A stretch of 64,000 bases of DNA from Hirudinaria manillensis (taxonomy: Eukaryota; Annelida; Clitellata; Hirudinida; Hirudinidae): NCBI GenBank assembly GCA_034509925.1, contig CM067530.1, positions 4,852,501 to 4,916,500 of the forward strand. The letters are read 5' to 3'. The notes under the pieces are model-generated. The model worked only from the letters and a program-made list of their open reading frames with translations, had not been told where the DNA came from and ran no database searches. Positions 47,405 to 59,800 of the stretch are shown piece after piece (within the stretch, counting starts at the first letter, position 1; each line of letters opens with the position of its first letter). Both the position numbers and the translations under genes were made by a program.

Positions 47405-49660
47405 TTGAGGGAGTTACACGTGAGAAGCTTTTTCAGCGATCCCTATAAGTACGGGAGATCGCTGTTAGATCCTCCAAAATCCGTTGTGCTTACTGTAGAG
47501 CAAGAAACACTGGGGGAGCATTTAGTCAGAACCGGCACGAAGCTCTTCAGGAAAAGCTTGACATTACGGCGGCGACGCTGCCGGCCAGTCCCTTTTGCAT
47601 GGCGTCTCCTTCGCTCGAGGAGTTGAGAAGAGTCCTTAGGAAAGCGAGAAAACTCTCAGCGCCATGAACCAACGGAGTTCCATATCTCCTGTACCCCAAG
47701 ACCTTGTACCTGCTGTATTCCCTCTTCCGCCACGATCCACGATGAATGGAAAAAGGCAGAGGGCGTCTACATTCCAAACAAGAAAGACTCCAGGGATCTG
47801 AATCAATTCAGACCCATATCATTGCTTAACGTAGAGGAGAAGATATTTTTCTCCATAATGGTATCGAGGCTCACAGAGTTTGTGATGGCGAACCAGTAGG
47901 TTGACATATCTGTCCAGAAGGGAGGAGTTCCAGGTGTTCCAGGTTGCATCGAGCACACCTCTATGATATTGGAGGCTACCCAGAGGGCCAGTTAAGTCTG
48001 TACGTTGTTTGGCTGGACCTACCATACGCAAATGAGTCGGTGCCATATCAATTCCTTTGGAAGAGGTTGGAGGCACATCATGTCGCAGCCCGTTATCCAT
48101 ATCCACAAAGAATCTTTTAACGGGTTCATGATGCGCTTCTCCACCCAAGCGTACACGACGAGATGGGTTCAATTCAATTCAATTCCGCAAATATTTTAAG
48201 TGCCTTTTTTATCCAAGTCCTAGGATGTCAAGGCACTGCCGACGCACATTAGCATAGACACGACCGAGCACAACATAATGAAATAGTGAGAAAGGAGGTC
48301 GGGATGGCCATGGGGTGGGCACAATCTCTCCGACCTTGTTCGTACTATTGAAGGCAGCCGGGTCCGACATTCTAGAGGCGCACATTGGTAAAAGTGTACA
48401 TGCCTCCAATAAAGGCATTCATGGACGACACCACCCTGATTATGAATAAGAAACAAATCGTTCAGGAAACTCTGGACAAGCTGGACGACTTGTTAGGATG
48501 GTGACGTATGGCCTTCAAACCTGCGAACTCCAGGAGTCTCTCTTTGGTTAGGGAGAAAATTCGAAGGGACGCGTTCTTAGAAGTAGCGGGACAACGAATC
48601 CTCAAAGTATTCCGGGAGCCTGTGAAGAGCCTAGGAGAATGTTTGACGACTCGCTTACCGACAAGAACATGAAGAACGCAATAGTTACTCAAACCAGTAA
48701 GGGGCTGCAAGTGATCGAGGCGGCGCCGCTCCAGGGTCAAAGTTTAGCTCCAGTTTCAAAGTGTGACTGTTGCAGTTTGTGCTTCTGCCTAGACTCCTTT
48801 GGCCGTTAACCATCTATGGGATTGGTCTATCAGCGGTCAAAGAGTTGGAGAGGAAAGTCAACCCACACACTAGGACTGGGTTTACCTCCGGCATTGTCGT
48901 CAGTTGCGAGACTTAGACTGCCTCTGAGGTCCATCGTTGAGGAGTACAAACTCTCAAAAATCCGAACGCAATGGATGCTCAGTAACCCCGAGGACGACAA
49001 GATCCGTGGAATTAATCCACTGCTCAGATCTGGAAAAAAGTTCCGAGCGCAGAAAGAGATTGACGAATCCTATCTAGCCGAGAAAGAACGAAGGCCATGA
49101 CAAGGACGTCTAAAGCGGCGGAGGCAGCATCGTTCTGGATCTGGCAAATGAGAGACAAGAAAAGGGATTCGAAAGCCACAGCGATAGGACCGGAGAAAGC
49201 CGCTGATCTCCGGTCAGAATAGAACCACCGAGGCAATTCATCGTCCGAGAGGCACGGAGTCGGTGATGGAGATTTCTATTACCATGCGTCTAAAGAAAAT
49301 TTAGCGTCCAAGATGATATTATAGGCGGTAGCGATGACGGTAAGAAGGCCACCGAGAGCCGCAAGGGTAAGGTGGCTTCGCTTCAGTAAGGGAGTGAAGC
49401 GACGAAAGAAGCCAACGAGAGCTTTTAGTAGTCGCTCCAGTCTGGCAAGTAACGGCATAAAGAGGCCAAAGAGAGCCTCCATAGCCGAAAGTACGGGAGT
49501 CCACACACGGAAAACCGACAGGGACATCCGGCCGATCACCGGATGAGGCCCATCCCGGAGAACGTCAGGGGTTACAAAGTGGCGAACCGTTCGAAGATGG
49601 GGAACCTCCTCTTAGGATCCCTCTTAGGAGAGCTCCGCTAAGGAGTTTCTAATATCTATA
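47405..49660 (+). mobile_element. RLE-class non-LTR retrotransposon, largest relic (copy D)
   Basis: A block of clearly higher GC and CpG content than its surroundings. On the + strand the order is: RT fingers (IPNKKDSRDLNQFRPISLLN), VQKGGVPGVPGCIEHTSM, MPPIKAFMDDTTLIM (F-M-D-D catalytic box intact, about 48405), GWxRMAFKPANSRSLSLV, LGLPPALSSVARLRLPLRS, VEEYKLSKIRTQ, then LAEKERR and [15 protein letters not shown]. The spacer, Cys/His and RPD nuclease segments expected between VEEYKLS and AEAASFW are missing (an internal deletion near 49060-49080). Stops and frameshifts occur, including a TAG before VDISVQKGG. The 3' region 49270-49660 has tandem ggcca.cgagagc units and the shared 3' box. It lies between divergently transcribed HYDIN and PLC. 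Confidence 0.85.
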
Positions 49661-50550
49661 TGATGTTTTCAAATTAAATTTAAGATTCGTAAGTGAAATT
49701 CTAGAGTTCCAGAGTTTTTACTAATTTTAGATTATATCCATGAACCCAAAGCCCATTTTGCCAGAACAATATTAAATCTTCAGCATCTGTAGAACCACCT
49801 CACGATGACATCCAATCAGAGGACGAATTAATATTGCTTTGAAGTTACAAAATTCTTCGAAGAATAATTTATTATAAGGAATATTTTACCCAATTTTTAA
49901 TTTTGCATGAATACGTGTCTTTTAATTTCGGTTTATTTTGCAAGGAGTCTTCATCACTCACGTGAAAGGCTCCATTTCTAGAGGGCCCTAAATATTAAAC
50001 AAAACCTTTCAAAACCCTAATCCGAGAAGAACGTACAGTTCTACTCTGAGAAGACCTTCGCCATATGTCTAGCGGGTATGTCACGCCAGTTTAGATCATT
50101 TCATCCTACCCTCTCCATGTCACACTTTTGTCATAAATCTCGGCTAGCAAAGTCATCAAGGAATTAGTTTCGTGTCCTAATTCTTATTTATCTGAGTAAG
50201 GGTTTTCTCAGGTGATAGGCATAGAAAATAATGGTTGAGTGGCAAACAGACTTATAATAATCGCATAGTTATTTAGGTGCAACTTAAATACTTTTCCAAG
50301 TAATTGCACTGGTAGTTCTAGTTTCAGTGCTTGGCATCAATTATTCTTGGGCATCAGTTATAACGAATAAAAAAATAAATTTCATAGAAGTAATTTACGT
50401 TCTTTCAATCAAAGCTCCATTAGACACATTTGAGTTTAGGCTTGCAGTTTCTGCTATGGCAGTTGACACAGGTGATGGCAACTGCATGGCTTTTTGAGAC
50501 TACAGTAAAAAAATTAGCAAATTGTTGTACCCTGCAACAAGAGTTCTGAG
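49661..50550. other. HYDIN-PLC intergenic DNA
   Basis: No coding segment recognised. Moderate CpG near 49980-50110 could mark a promoter or an older insertion. Confidence 0.35.
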
Positions 50551-50554
50551 CATT

Positions 50555-50760
50555 CCAGCCCTCCTATTATCTGAAACTCCTCCTCAGATCTCGCCGACAG
50601 AAATCCTCAAAGGAATTCCCCCCATCTTCAAAGGTTTCGATCCATGCATTTCCTGATGTTTTCGGGAAGTGGGGCTCATTCGGTAATCAGCCGAATGTCC
50701 CTATCCTTTCATTTCTTCTTTATCCATCCCACTATCGCTTATATTTTCTTTATCGCGGCC
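50555..50760 (-). mobile_element. 3' end of RLE retrotransposon family (tail copy)
   Basis: The minus strand carries the shared 3'-end box: gggacattcggctgattacc, gccccacttcc, then a gaggattt-type end near 50600. The CpG content is fairly high, suggesting a recent copy. It is truncated to the tail. Confidence 0.6.
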
Positions 50761-51904
50761 ATCGGGCTTAGAAATTTTCAGGATCCCGACGGGAGTGGGT
50801 CTAGGGTCTCCTCGGAGTAGGCCTGAACGCCTTCATGGGTAAGTTTTTTAAAGAAATTTGTTTTAAAAGTTCTCTCGAAGTAGGGCCTGGTTTCCCAAGA
50901 TTTTTTTTTAATTTTTGTAAATACACTTTTACATAGACAATTTTTGTTTTATTTCATTTAAATTTAGTAAAGTTGATTTTAGCATTAGAAGTTTTAAAAG
51001 TGAGACCATGTCCCCTCCACAAGGTTCAGACATATTCAATGAATATTATTCGTGTTTCAGAATCATTGTCATTATTAACACACAACCTATGTTGTGCGGC
51101 AACCTAATAAATTCATTTATGTGCGGTTCAAAAATGAAATTTAGTTAGCTATAAATCATAAATAATTCCCCAGCTTTAATTTTAAAATTTATAATATCGT
51201 ACTTGTAATTTTCATCTATTATTAGATTTAGTAATACTTAAACGTAGAAATTCAAAGGGCGGACCCGCCGGGGGAGTTTTACTCAACTTAGGTGCCTTTA
51301 TGTAGATGACCCTGTGTTCCATTAATGCATGCGTGACGGACCGGCATGTCGCAATTCGTTTCCAGTTCTTTTGGTTTCTTTTGAATGCCAAACAATCACA
51401 TTTACCTGTTTTCTGAGTCAATTACTTACTTACCTGGGGTTGGGATGTGGAAGTGATTCGATACCTTATGTTCTACCTGATTCTATATTTTAATCGAAGT
51501 TGCTTAAAATAACCGTTCGGGGTTGTGCTGATGCATCGCAGTGCTGTCAACTATCGAGCTGAGGAGCTTTTTTCTGTCTGGTCTTTGAAGTTTTTTTTGG
51601 AAAGCACTAGATTGATTACGTATTAACTTTAAGGATGTTTGCTGATTCTCAGAAATCTTACGGTTAATATTCTTGTCAAATATCTTTCTAACATATGATT
51701 TGTCATAGCATGTATTTATAAGTTAGGTACGTTCTCAACGTGTTTTGTTCAGCATATTCTGATACCACATATATCATATATTTGCTTAGTAATGGGGGAA
51801 ATGTTGTAACTTGTTCGCGTTTCATAATACCTTTTAATTTCCCGCTCTTCTGAATTGTAAACTTAAAGTGCTGTAAAAACTGCGAATTGAATTTAATTTT
51901 GCAG
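50761..51904. other. HYDIN-PLC intergenic DNA, nothing recognised
   Basis: About 1.1 kb without an identifiable gene or repeat. It may contain 5' sequences of the PLC gene, whose first exon I could not place. Confidence 0.4.
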
Positions 51905-51958
51905 CAAAGTGGCCATCAGGGCTGTTTTGCAATGCAATACTTCAAAACGTGAGAAATA
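51905..51958 (+). CDS. Candidate upstream exon of the PLC gene
   Basis: TTTTGCAG precedes and GTAAGT follows a 54 nt segment that is open in the frame giving KWPSGLFCNAILQNVRN. Its end phase (1) matches the phase needed by the PH-domain exon at 53850. No homology is recognised, so this rests on splice signals and phase alone. Confidence 0.3.
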
Positions 51959-52446
51959 GTAAGTCTCCACAAGAGATGAGTTGAAAACATTCATTTTAAA
52001 GGAAAATTTCAATTATTACAATTTATTTAAAAAAGTTTGGTCATTTCTTTATTATTTTCTGTGTCCCTCAATCTTTTCTTCTATATTTTATCTTGAACTC
52101 TGGTAATTTATCTGATAAGTCACCCATGGGAGATATAGAATTACCTTTAAGTAAGAGCTTGGATGTCTTAATCGAGTTTCTTGATTGGAAATGACTTCCC
52201 TCTTAAGTTTAAGATTCTATGTGCAAGCATTATTGCCACATGCAGTTTCACATCCAACATATTCTTGGATTATTATAGCCCCTCTAGGATTGTCAGAACT
52301 TCTTTAATTTTCCAAAATGGGCTCCTCACTGAACTACATGAATGATGACTTCTGAGTGATCAGTTTCAGAAAAACTTTAAGATACTGAAACATTTGATCT
52401 CAATGAAATAACAATAAATATCTTGATATTAGAATGAAAATCAAGA

Positions 52447-52900
52447 TAGTTTCTATGCTTCTCAAAAATGGCAAATTTATGTGAGTGATTAAGGATATCA
52501 CCATAAAATTTTGTTGCTTTGGGTATCATCATAGCTTTTATGTCATTGTGTTTATTTATGCATTGGGAAAGTGTATGACAATTTCTAAATCAACAAAGGC
52601 GTTTTCCAATTAGACAATACTTCTATACATATCTTTAGAGTCACAAGATTATTCTTCTTAGAGAAAAATCTCAATGTTTTTGGGTGGCCTGCTTGCCCTC
52701 CAGACTTAAATTTGATAGAAAATATATGGGGTAATGCAACATTTCAGCATCTGAAGAACTGTTTAAAAAGCAGTACGAAGATAGATGAAAAAGTGAAGTC
52801 TGAAACTATTTTTGTGAATCATTGAAAAATTGACTTCAAGAAGTAATTAAGAAGAAGAGTGACAAGTCATGTTATTGAACATATTATTAATTATTTACTT
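52447..52900 (+). pseudogene. Tc1/mariner transposase relic, C-terminal part
   Basis: The + strand reads FQLDNTSIHIF, then NVFGWPACPPDLNLIENIWG, the classic end of a Tc1/mariner DDE/D catalytic region (Q-D-N-A-x-x-H...WPxxSPDLNPIENLW). It continues to QHLKNCLKS and later stops. The upstream part (FGYHHSFYVIVF) fits the strand before the second Asp. The N-terminal helix-turn-helix part is missing or unrecognisable. It is dead by frame breaks, and terminal inverted repeats were not found. Confidence 0.8.
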
Positions 52901-53044
52901 TAAAATTTATAAGGAAATTTTGAAGAAAAAAAACAAGATTTAGGCAATCTTATGATTTGGTTTTTTTCCTAGAAATTTTTGCTCAAATTATAAAAAAGTT
53001 ATTTTGTAATCATTGAATTACTTTGCAAGAAATGAATAGAGCTT

Positions 53045-53235
53045 ACCACCAGGGGTCCTCAGAGGATGTCCACTGTCTTCAAAAGTTTTGGCTTTGAAAC
53101 TCTTTATGCTTTCAGGGGTGGGCCACATGTGGTGATTGCTGGATGTCACTATAAGCTTTTCCATTCTGGATTCACCTTTCAACTATGGGAGGCTCTTATT
53201 TGCCTTCTGATGTCATCCATTACTGCCTTATTAGA
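53045..53235 (-). mobile_element. 3' end of RLE retrotransposon family (tail copy)
   Basis: The minus strand has an aggcaaataagagcctcccat unit, then gtgacatccagcaatcacca and tggcccacccctgaaag, ending in cctctgaggacccc near 53050. Same order as in copy D and the other tails. Directly adjoins the second copy of the 148 bp direct repeat. Confidence 0.65.
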
Positions 53236-53849
53236 CTTCCTGAATTTTCCAAAATGGGCTCCTCACTGAGCTACATGAATGATGACTTCTAAGTGATCAG
53301 TTTCAGAAAAACTTTAAGATACTGAAACATTTGATCTCACTGAACTAATAAATATCTTGATAATAGAATGAAAATCAAGAACACTTTCATTCACTTTCAT
53401 TCTTCATCCAGCTTTGAAAGCTCTTGTTGACTTCTTTGTGTCACTTCACAATAAAGTGGAGTGAAAATGTTTTCAAATTTTTTTGTTTCTTATAGTGATT
53501 AAAAGTTATGGGCAATATCACAGAATATGTATAAACAAATTAACTTTTTATGTTTGTGACTTCAACCTCTGCCAGACAATTTAACAATACTGCATTAAAA
53601 AACAGATGTAGGGACACTTTATTTGTGCAAAATCCAGCTGTTCCTATAGGTAGGTTTTAATGTACTTGCTAAAAAGTTTTTCTTAGTTCTCCTCTCACAT
53701 TTCCTCTTCCCTGATCTTTTTGCACATTAAATCCAATTAAAATGGTCACATTTGTTATTGAGGAGTGTACATGTAAAACAATATTTCTGAGCAGTTCTTA
53801 TGAAATATTATTATTCTCATATGATTGTTTTTCATGCTTTAAGCCCCAG

Positions 53850-56800
53850 GATACTTGGAATTACTTGTCAAAGGAATTTATTTGGAAAAAGTTAACTCCC
53901 GACATTCAAAAGACCTGTTTAAATTTCAAGTTGATGAAAAAGGTGTCTTTTTAAGATATCAAAAAGTTTCAAAGTTTAAGTGGCTAAAGCAGGATGATTC
54001 TGACATAATAGAGGGTAATGTCTTTTCAGCTTTTGTGGTTATGAACTTGATTGCATTGTTTGTATTGCTTTCATAGTTTTACTCAAAATGTGTTGCCAGC
54101 ATTATTAGGCAATTCTAAAAAGTTATGAATATTTATTAATTTCTGTGCCAATTATTTTCAAAAACTATATAATAATTCATTCTTCCAGTTCCTATCTCTG
54201 AAATTAAGGAAATAAGAAAAGGCACTCAGACTGATGTTTTTTGTGATGTTTTCAAAGGTCAAAAAAGGCAGATAATGGTTGATAATTTTTTGACTCAGGA
54301 GATTTAATAAGATGAATATGCTCTTGGTATTTGGTTTGAAATGACTTCAGCATGCAATATTTTGAATACTTTTCAGGAATCATTGTGTTGTTCTTTGCTT
54401 CTAAGTGATGGCAAAACTCTTAATTTGAGGACCAATAGAGAAGAGGTTCGAAATGCATTCTTTGAGGGTATGCATTATTTAAAAAACAGGCAATCAAGAG
54501 ATTTGTATTCTTTTTAACTTGGTTTAATTGATTGCTTGAACAAGTTTGAATGATTCTTCATTGTAACAATCATTGAGCACAAGTATTGGGCATCTAGGTT
54601 GCATTAAACTCCTTAAGTATGCAGCAGTTATAGGGTTAAAAGAGTTGAACTCATTTTATAACTGATGGAGATTAGATTAGATTTGTAGGCAAAAAGTAAA
54701 AAAATATGGCTGATGAATACTTTCAAGATATGTTTGACAAATATTTGCATAATTCACATATATTAGATTCCAAATTTTGAACCTCCATAGAGGGACAGCT
54801 AGATTTTGACTAAAAAATTATTCCTATATGGAGGTTGTTCCTTTTATCAGGTTTTACTAAAGAAAATAGAAAACCTCAAAAAATCACTGTAAAGAAGGCA
54901 TTTCATAAAAAATATATTAGGAAAACACAGATATCACTCTTTACCAAAATCAAGAATTCGAATCAAAATGCATTCAAAATGCCATCATCAACTTCTTCCC
55001 CAATTTACAAAACAATTATGAATTATTGATGGTTTTAAAAAATTATGTTACTCAGTGTAAAGTTTTTGAAACATCTTGATTTCTAGACTTTCCAAACAAC
55101 AGTGGCTCTAACTTCTATACAGTCCAAATTACTGTCATGGTAAGCAATAAGCAGTTACAAGCTGAGTTTATCTGAGTTCTGTGCCTAGGACAATAGCTTT
55201 TGGGAGGCAAGGTTTGGTAGAATATGTTAAGCACAGACTCTGTGACAGAACCAAGACATTTCACCATGCACTTGCATATATGTCCTTGAAAGGTCTACAC
55301 ACATGGGACACAATAAGGTCTTCGAGAAGTGTGTGCAAGGCCACAAAAGCAAACTTGAACACAATTATCAAGCAGCAGATTTACTTCCTATGCAAGCACT
55401 TTTCACGAACCTCTGCAAAATGCCAAGAGACATCCTTAAGGAGGCAAATGATTGGACCATTGCTGCTGACAGAAGGGATGAAGCCCTCCCCTGCATTTGA
55501 AAGTGCTTATGTCACCATCAATCATATTGGTGGAACTGATGGTTTTATGAGAGGATAGACTAGAATATAGCAATGTGCTCCAAGTAGAAAAGTGCGCAGA
55601 TCTATTGATAAACCTGGAGATGACAGAATGGTCTCTTCCACATCGAAGATGGCATAAGGGGTGTGGTCGGCAAGTCAACAAATAACTTCCTCACATAAGA
55701 AAGGCTTGTCTAGCTGAGAAAGAATGAAGGCTATGAAGGATATCTTAAGCTGTAGAATCAGTCTTGTTTTGGATCTGGCAAATGAGAGGCCAGAAGAAAT
55801 CTTCTGTGGCCACCAGAGAAAGCTGTTGTTCTCTGGTCTCATTATACTGCTGGGGTTACAGGATAGAAATTTCAATAACCACACTACTGCTTTGAAGAGA
55901 AGTTTGTTTATGCCCCTTTCTCACAATTTTCCACAGTTCACCCCTCACCCATTCTTGTGAGCAGTTAAGAGGCATCATACTCTGCTTGCTTTGGAATAAA
56001 TAAATAAAATTTTGCTCAGTATGACATTACTGATTGTGGACTTGGAAAAAGATAAATATGTATTTATGTTTTCAGCTGAACATGCTCAATTAAATTTAAT
56101 CAAACAACTACCATTAATTTTTTTGTCTTTATTTATGGAATGCATAGTTTTTTCATAAAACATAAAATAATTTATAACTGTTTCTTTTCAATATTATTTG
56201 TTTTGAGTTGTAATTACTTTTTAGAAACATTATCAGAAAAGTGTTGGCAATGAAAGTTGACATTAGTGTTATAAATTGAAGATTTGGTGGTAATAGAACT
56301 ATTAATGACTAATAATCCCACATGAAAGATGATGGAAGTGCTTCTTGTCTATCATATATTATTTTATAGGGCATTACAAATATTTCCACACTGCCCTTTG
56401 CAGGAGCTTAAATCATTTGGGCTAACATCCATACAAATTTTAAAATTTGTGAAAAGTTTGGACTTGTTTTGAACCTTAATTTAGATTTGTCTAGATGGTA
56501 CAAGGAACAGTTTTTAAAATTTGACAAAAACAAAGATAATCTTCTTAGTATTAAGGAGTTTGTTCAGCTGTTGAACCAGTTAAATATTGATGTAGATGAG
56601 TTTTATGCTGCCCTGGTGAGTTGGCATTCTAAAATTATTAGGTAACTATTTAAATTTTTGTTAATCATGAATTAAGTTACTGGAAAATAAGTCACTGGAT
56701 CTTGAAGAATTTATTGAGTTGCTGAGGAGGCTACAATCCAGAAAATCAATTGAAGACATTTTTAGAAAGTAGGGATGAGCATAGAGATAAATACACGAAA

Positions 56801-59800
56801 GGATAATTTTTATATTTTGCATTTTATTTTAGATATGCAGAAAACAAAGATTCTTTATCTGCTGAGGATTTGCAAAGAATTTTCAAAGATCAACAACATG
56901 TGCAGTTTTGTTTTAGACATATTTTTAGAAATATTGCTGAGACTTTCAGCAATTTATTACTTAAAATTACCTTTCACAATATGGATTGGTAAATGTTACA
57001 TGACAATTGCATATTTGCAGGAAACTAAGTCTTTGTCTGAATGTGAAAACATTATAAATTCATTTGAAGGTTACCAAAAATATCGAGCTCAGAAATGTCT
57101 TACAATGGATGGTACTAAATTCATTCATTTTCTGGTAGCTAATGCATTGAGTCAATTGAATTATAAGAGATAATCTTGATTGGTTTATTTTTTTTATATT
57201 GCACTTTTAAAATGTAAGACTTTTATATACGCAGGCTAGAGTGTATAGGGAAAAGTTTTTTTCTTTTCCAATAGGAAGTGATTGTTCAGCAACCTAAGGC
57301 ATGTAATCTATTTCCTTGATCTTGATTTAGTTGAATGTTGCAGAAATAGTATTTTATTTTGAGCTTCAGTGTTGAAGTTTAATTACTTACTGAGTGTGTC
57401 GCAAAATAAAGAAAATTATAGATCGTTGGCTCGCTGAATGATTTAAAAGTATAATTTTGGCACAATGTCATCAAAAGCTTGCCTATCCCTGGTTCAGAGT
57501 TCCATTCATTGAGCTAAAAGATTACTACATAGTCATTTCTCCCAATATGTTAAAGTGATTTAACTGTTATTTCTCAATTACAATAGAAATAATTTATCAA
57601 AGTCATTGTTTTGTAAGTTACTTCTCATATTTTGGATTATTTTATACAAATGTGTTTGTTTTCTTTGGCCTTATCACATAATTTTGTTGGAGTTTATTGA
57701 GTTTTTTTTTATCTAGCTGAGAGTTCATAATATTTCTTTTAGAATATTTCCTAACTTAGGCATAGAGGAGTTATCTTATTTGTCAATCATGATGGTTATG
57801 ATGGTAATCGTAGTATTAGTCCTAATCTTAATCTCTATAAAAATAATATAATAACTGCATTGAAAGACATTTTTGAATGTACTTAATTAGTACATTCCAT
57901 ACTTAATTCTTAGGAATAACTTGAATGTCTTTCAATGGTCTGATGGGATTTCCTACATCCAAATGCAGACCCAAAATTATTGATTGGGATTATCTGTATC
58001 ATATATAAGTATGAGACACGCTGGTCCTTTTTTTCTAAAAATTTAATGTTTAATTTTTTTGAGGATTTCATCAACTCTTCAACTCAAAGTTTTTTGACAT
58101 CTTCAACTCTCAGTGTTCAAGTGTTTATCAGGATATGAACCATCCAATTACACATTATTTCATAGATTCATCTCATAACACGTGAGCTTTATCTGCATTT
58201 TACTTACAGTTTCTTTTTTATCTTGATAAAACTTTTTAAGAAAACAGGCGAAGAAATTAAGGATATTTCAGTTTTTTTTTTACTTGTTTTCACTGTGCTG
58301 ACATTACAATGAAAGGGATGTTTTCCATTCAAAATGATTTTAATAATTTTAAAAATAGCTTTTGAAACATGTACTTTGGGAAGATGAAAGAAAGTGATCT
58401 ATATTTTGTAATTTGGACGATATTGTTTCTAGGAATGTATTGTTACTGTAGTCAAAGTTAATGTAGGATTATTATATAATAATTGAGAAAGATTAATGTG
58501 GATTGGACTCTCCTGGCAAGCTTTTCCTAATATGGAATTTATTACCTTAATTATTAAATTATTTTAAATTTATTTTAATATGTCTCAGTGATGTAAAAAG
58601 ATAATATAAAAATAAGTTTTTTAAATACTAATCCAAACTAAAATTAATTGCTTTCTGACAAAAGACATCATTATTAATGGGTTTCTATTTTTTAATGAAG
58701 CTACTTGGAGGGAAGTCAGATAAATAGTTACAGCAGAGTAGAATGCTACGTAAACGTACTTCGAGCTGGTTGCAGATGCATTGAAAGTTAGTTCAGAAAA
58801 GGAATGTGCTATCTGGATACTAATTTGATAATTTTTTGTTTAGTTGATGTTTGGGATGGGAATGACAATGATCCGGTGGTCACCCATGGCTATGCTGGAA
58901 CTACAAAGCTCCTCTTTTCTGATGTCATAGTTGCAGTCGATGAAACTGCATTTTGTTCATCAAAGTTTGTTAAAATTAATTAATACCACATTGATATGTA
59001 AATATACAAGTAATAGTGTCTTATGTTTTTACAGCTGGAATTCAAGCTAATTGAAAATATTTGTTATTAATACTTAGTCTTTGAGTGTATTTTAAATTGC
59101 TGTTTTCTTATTAAAGCAGAGAATCAAATAAAAATCAAATAAAATCAAATAAAATTTGTAATTAAGGATATTTGGATGGTTCACAATTCTTTAAATGCAA
59201 CTTTCAAATGTCTTTTGCATGCTATTGCAAGAAATCTATTAACAGACCAATTTGCTGTTCTGACTTATGTTAGCTGTTGTCCATAAAAATTTTAAATTTT
59301 TATTTCTGAGCCTCAAACAAAGAGTAGGGTAGCTCTGCTTTTTCATGTATTCCTTCTTGGGGGCACTTGTGGCAGTACAAACTGGGATGCAGACACAACA
59401 TATTAAAATTGTTGTATATACTATTTTACTCACATGCTGACCATTTGTCTAATGCTGTCCCATATAGGCACTTTTCTTGGAGTTACAAGCTAGGTATTAA
59501 ACACTTTACATGGTGATTGTTGCCTTTTACCATTGCTTGAAGGCATGAGAAACATTTGTTTACCTTGCACCCATGGCAAAATGATATCATCATAGATGGT
59601 TTTGAATTCTGTCTTAAATGTTATTCATTTTAAAATTTAATTTCAGATATCCTGTTATTCTTTCTCTTGAGAATCATTGCAATATGGAGCAGCAAAAAAG
59701 AATGGCCAAAATTATGAAAGACATATTTAAAGGTGATTTTTTTTAATAATAACAATATCAATAGAAACCAAAAATTATTTGAGTGGCATCTCTGGAGAGG

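Larger units (their letters stand above)
52299..53380. repeat. Direct repeat pair (about 148 bp) flanking transposon debris
   Basis: 52299-52446 and 53236-53380 are near-identical direct copies sharing, among others, ttttccaaaatgggctcctc and tcagtttcagaaaaacttta, with a few substitutions and a small gap. Between them lie a Tc1/mariner relic and a retroelement tail. The repeats may come from local duplication or from two copies of one repeat. Confidence 0.85.

Noticed and set aside
49320..49500. Regularly spaced similar units suggestive of a CRISPR-like array
   Set aside because: Units are diverged and unevenly spaced, occur in an animal retroelement 3' region, and have no repeat-spacer regularity.
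49279..49539. 86-codon minus frame and overlapping small frames in GC-rich DNA
   Set aside because: They lie in the repetitive 3' untranslated region of retroelement copy D and arise from tandem units.
53742..53954. Open frame starting with ATG just upstream of the PH exon, as PLC start
   Set aside because: It is in a different frame from the PH-domain coding, so it cannot be the start of that protein.
55180..55558. 125-codon + frame as a novel gene in PLC intron 3
   Set aside because: The frame runs through the degraded Cys/His and nuclease-domain segments of copy E with frame changes; it is not a host protein.
56775..57173. 132-codon open frame as a single continuous PLC exon
   Set aside because: Only 56833-56899 and 57021-57134 match PLC EF/X regions; the part between has no homology and splice signals bound both exons.
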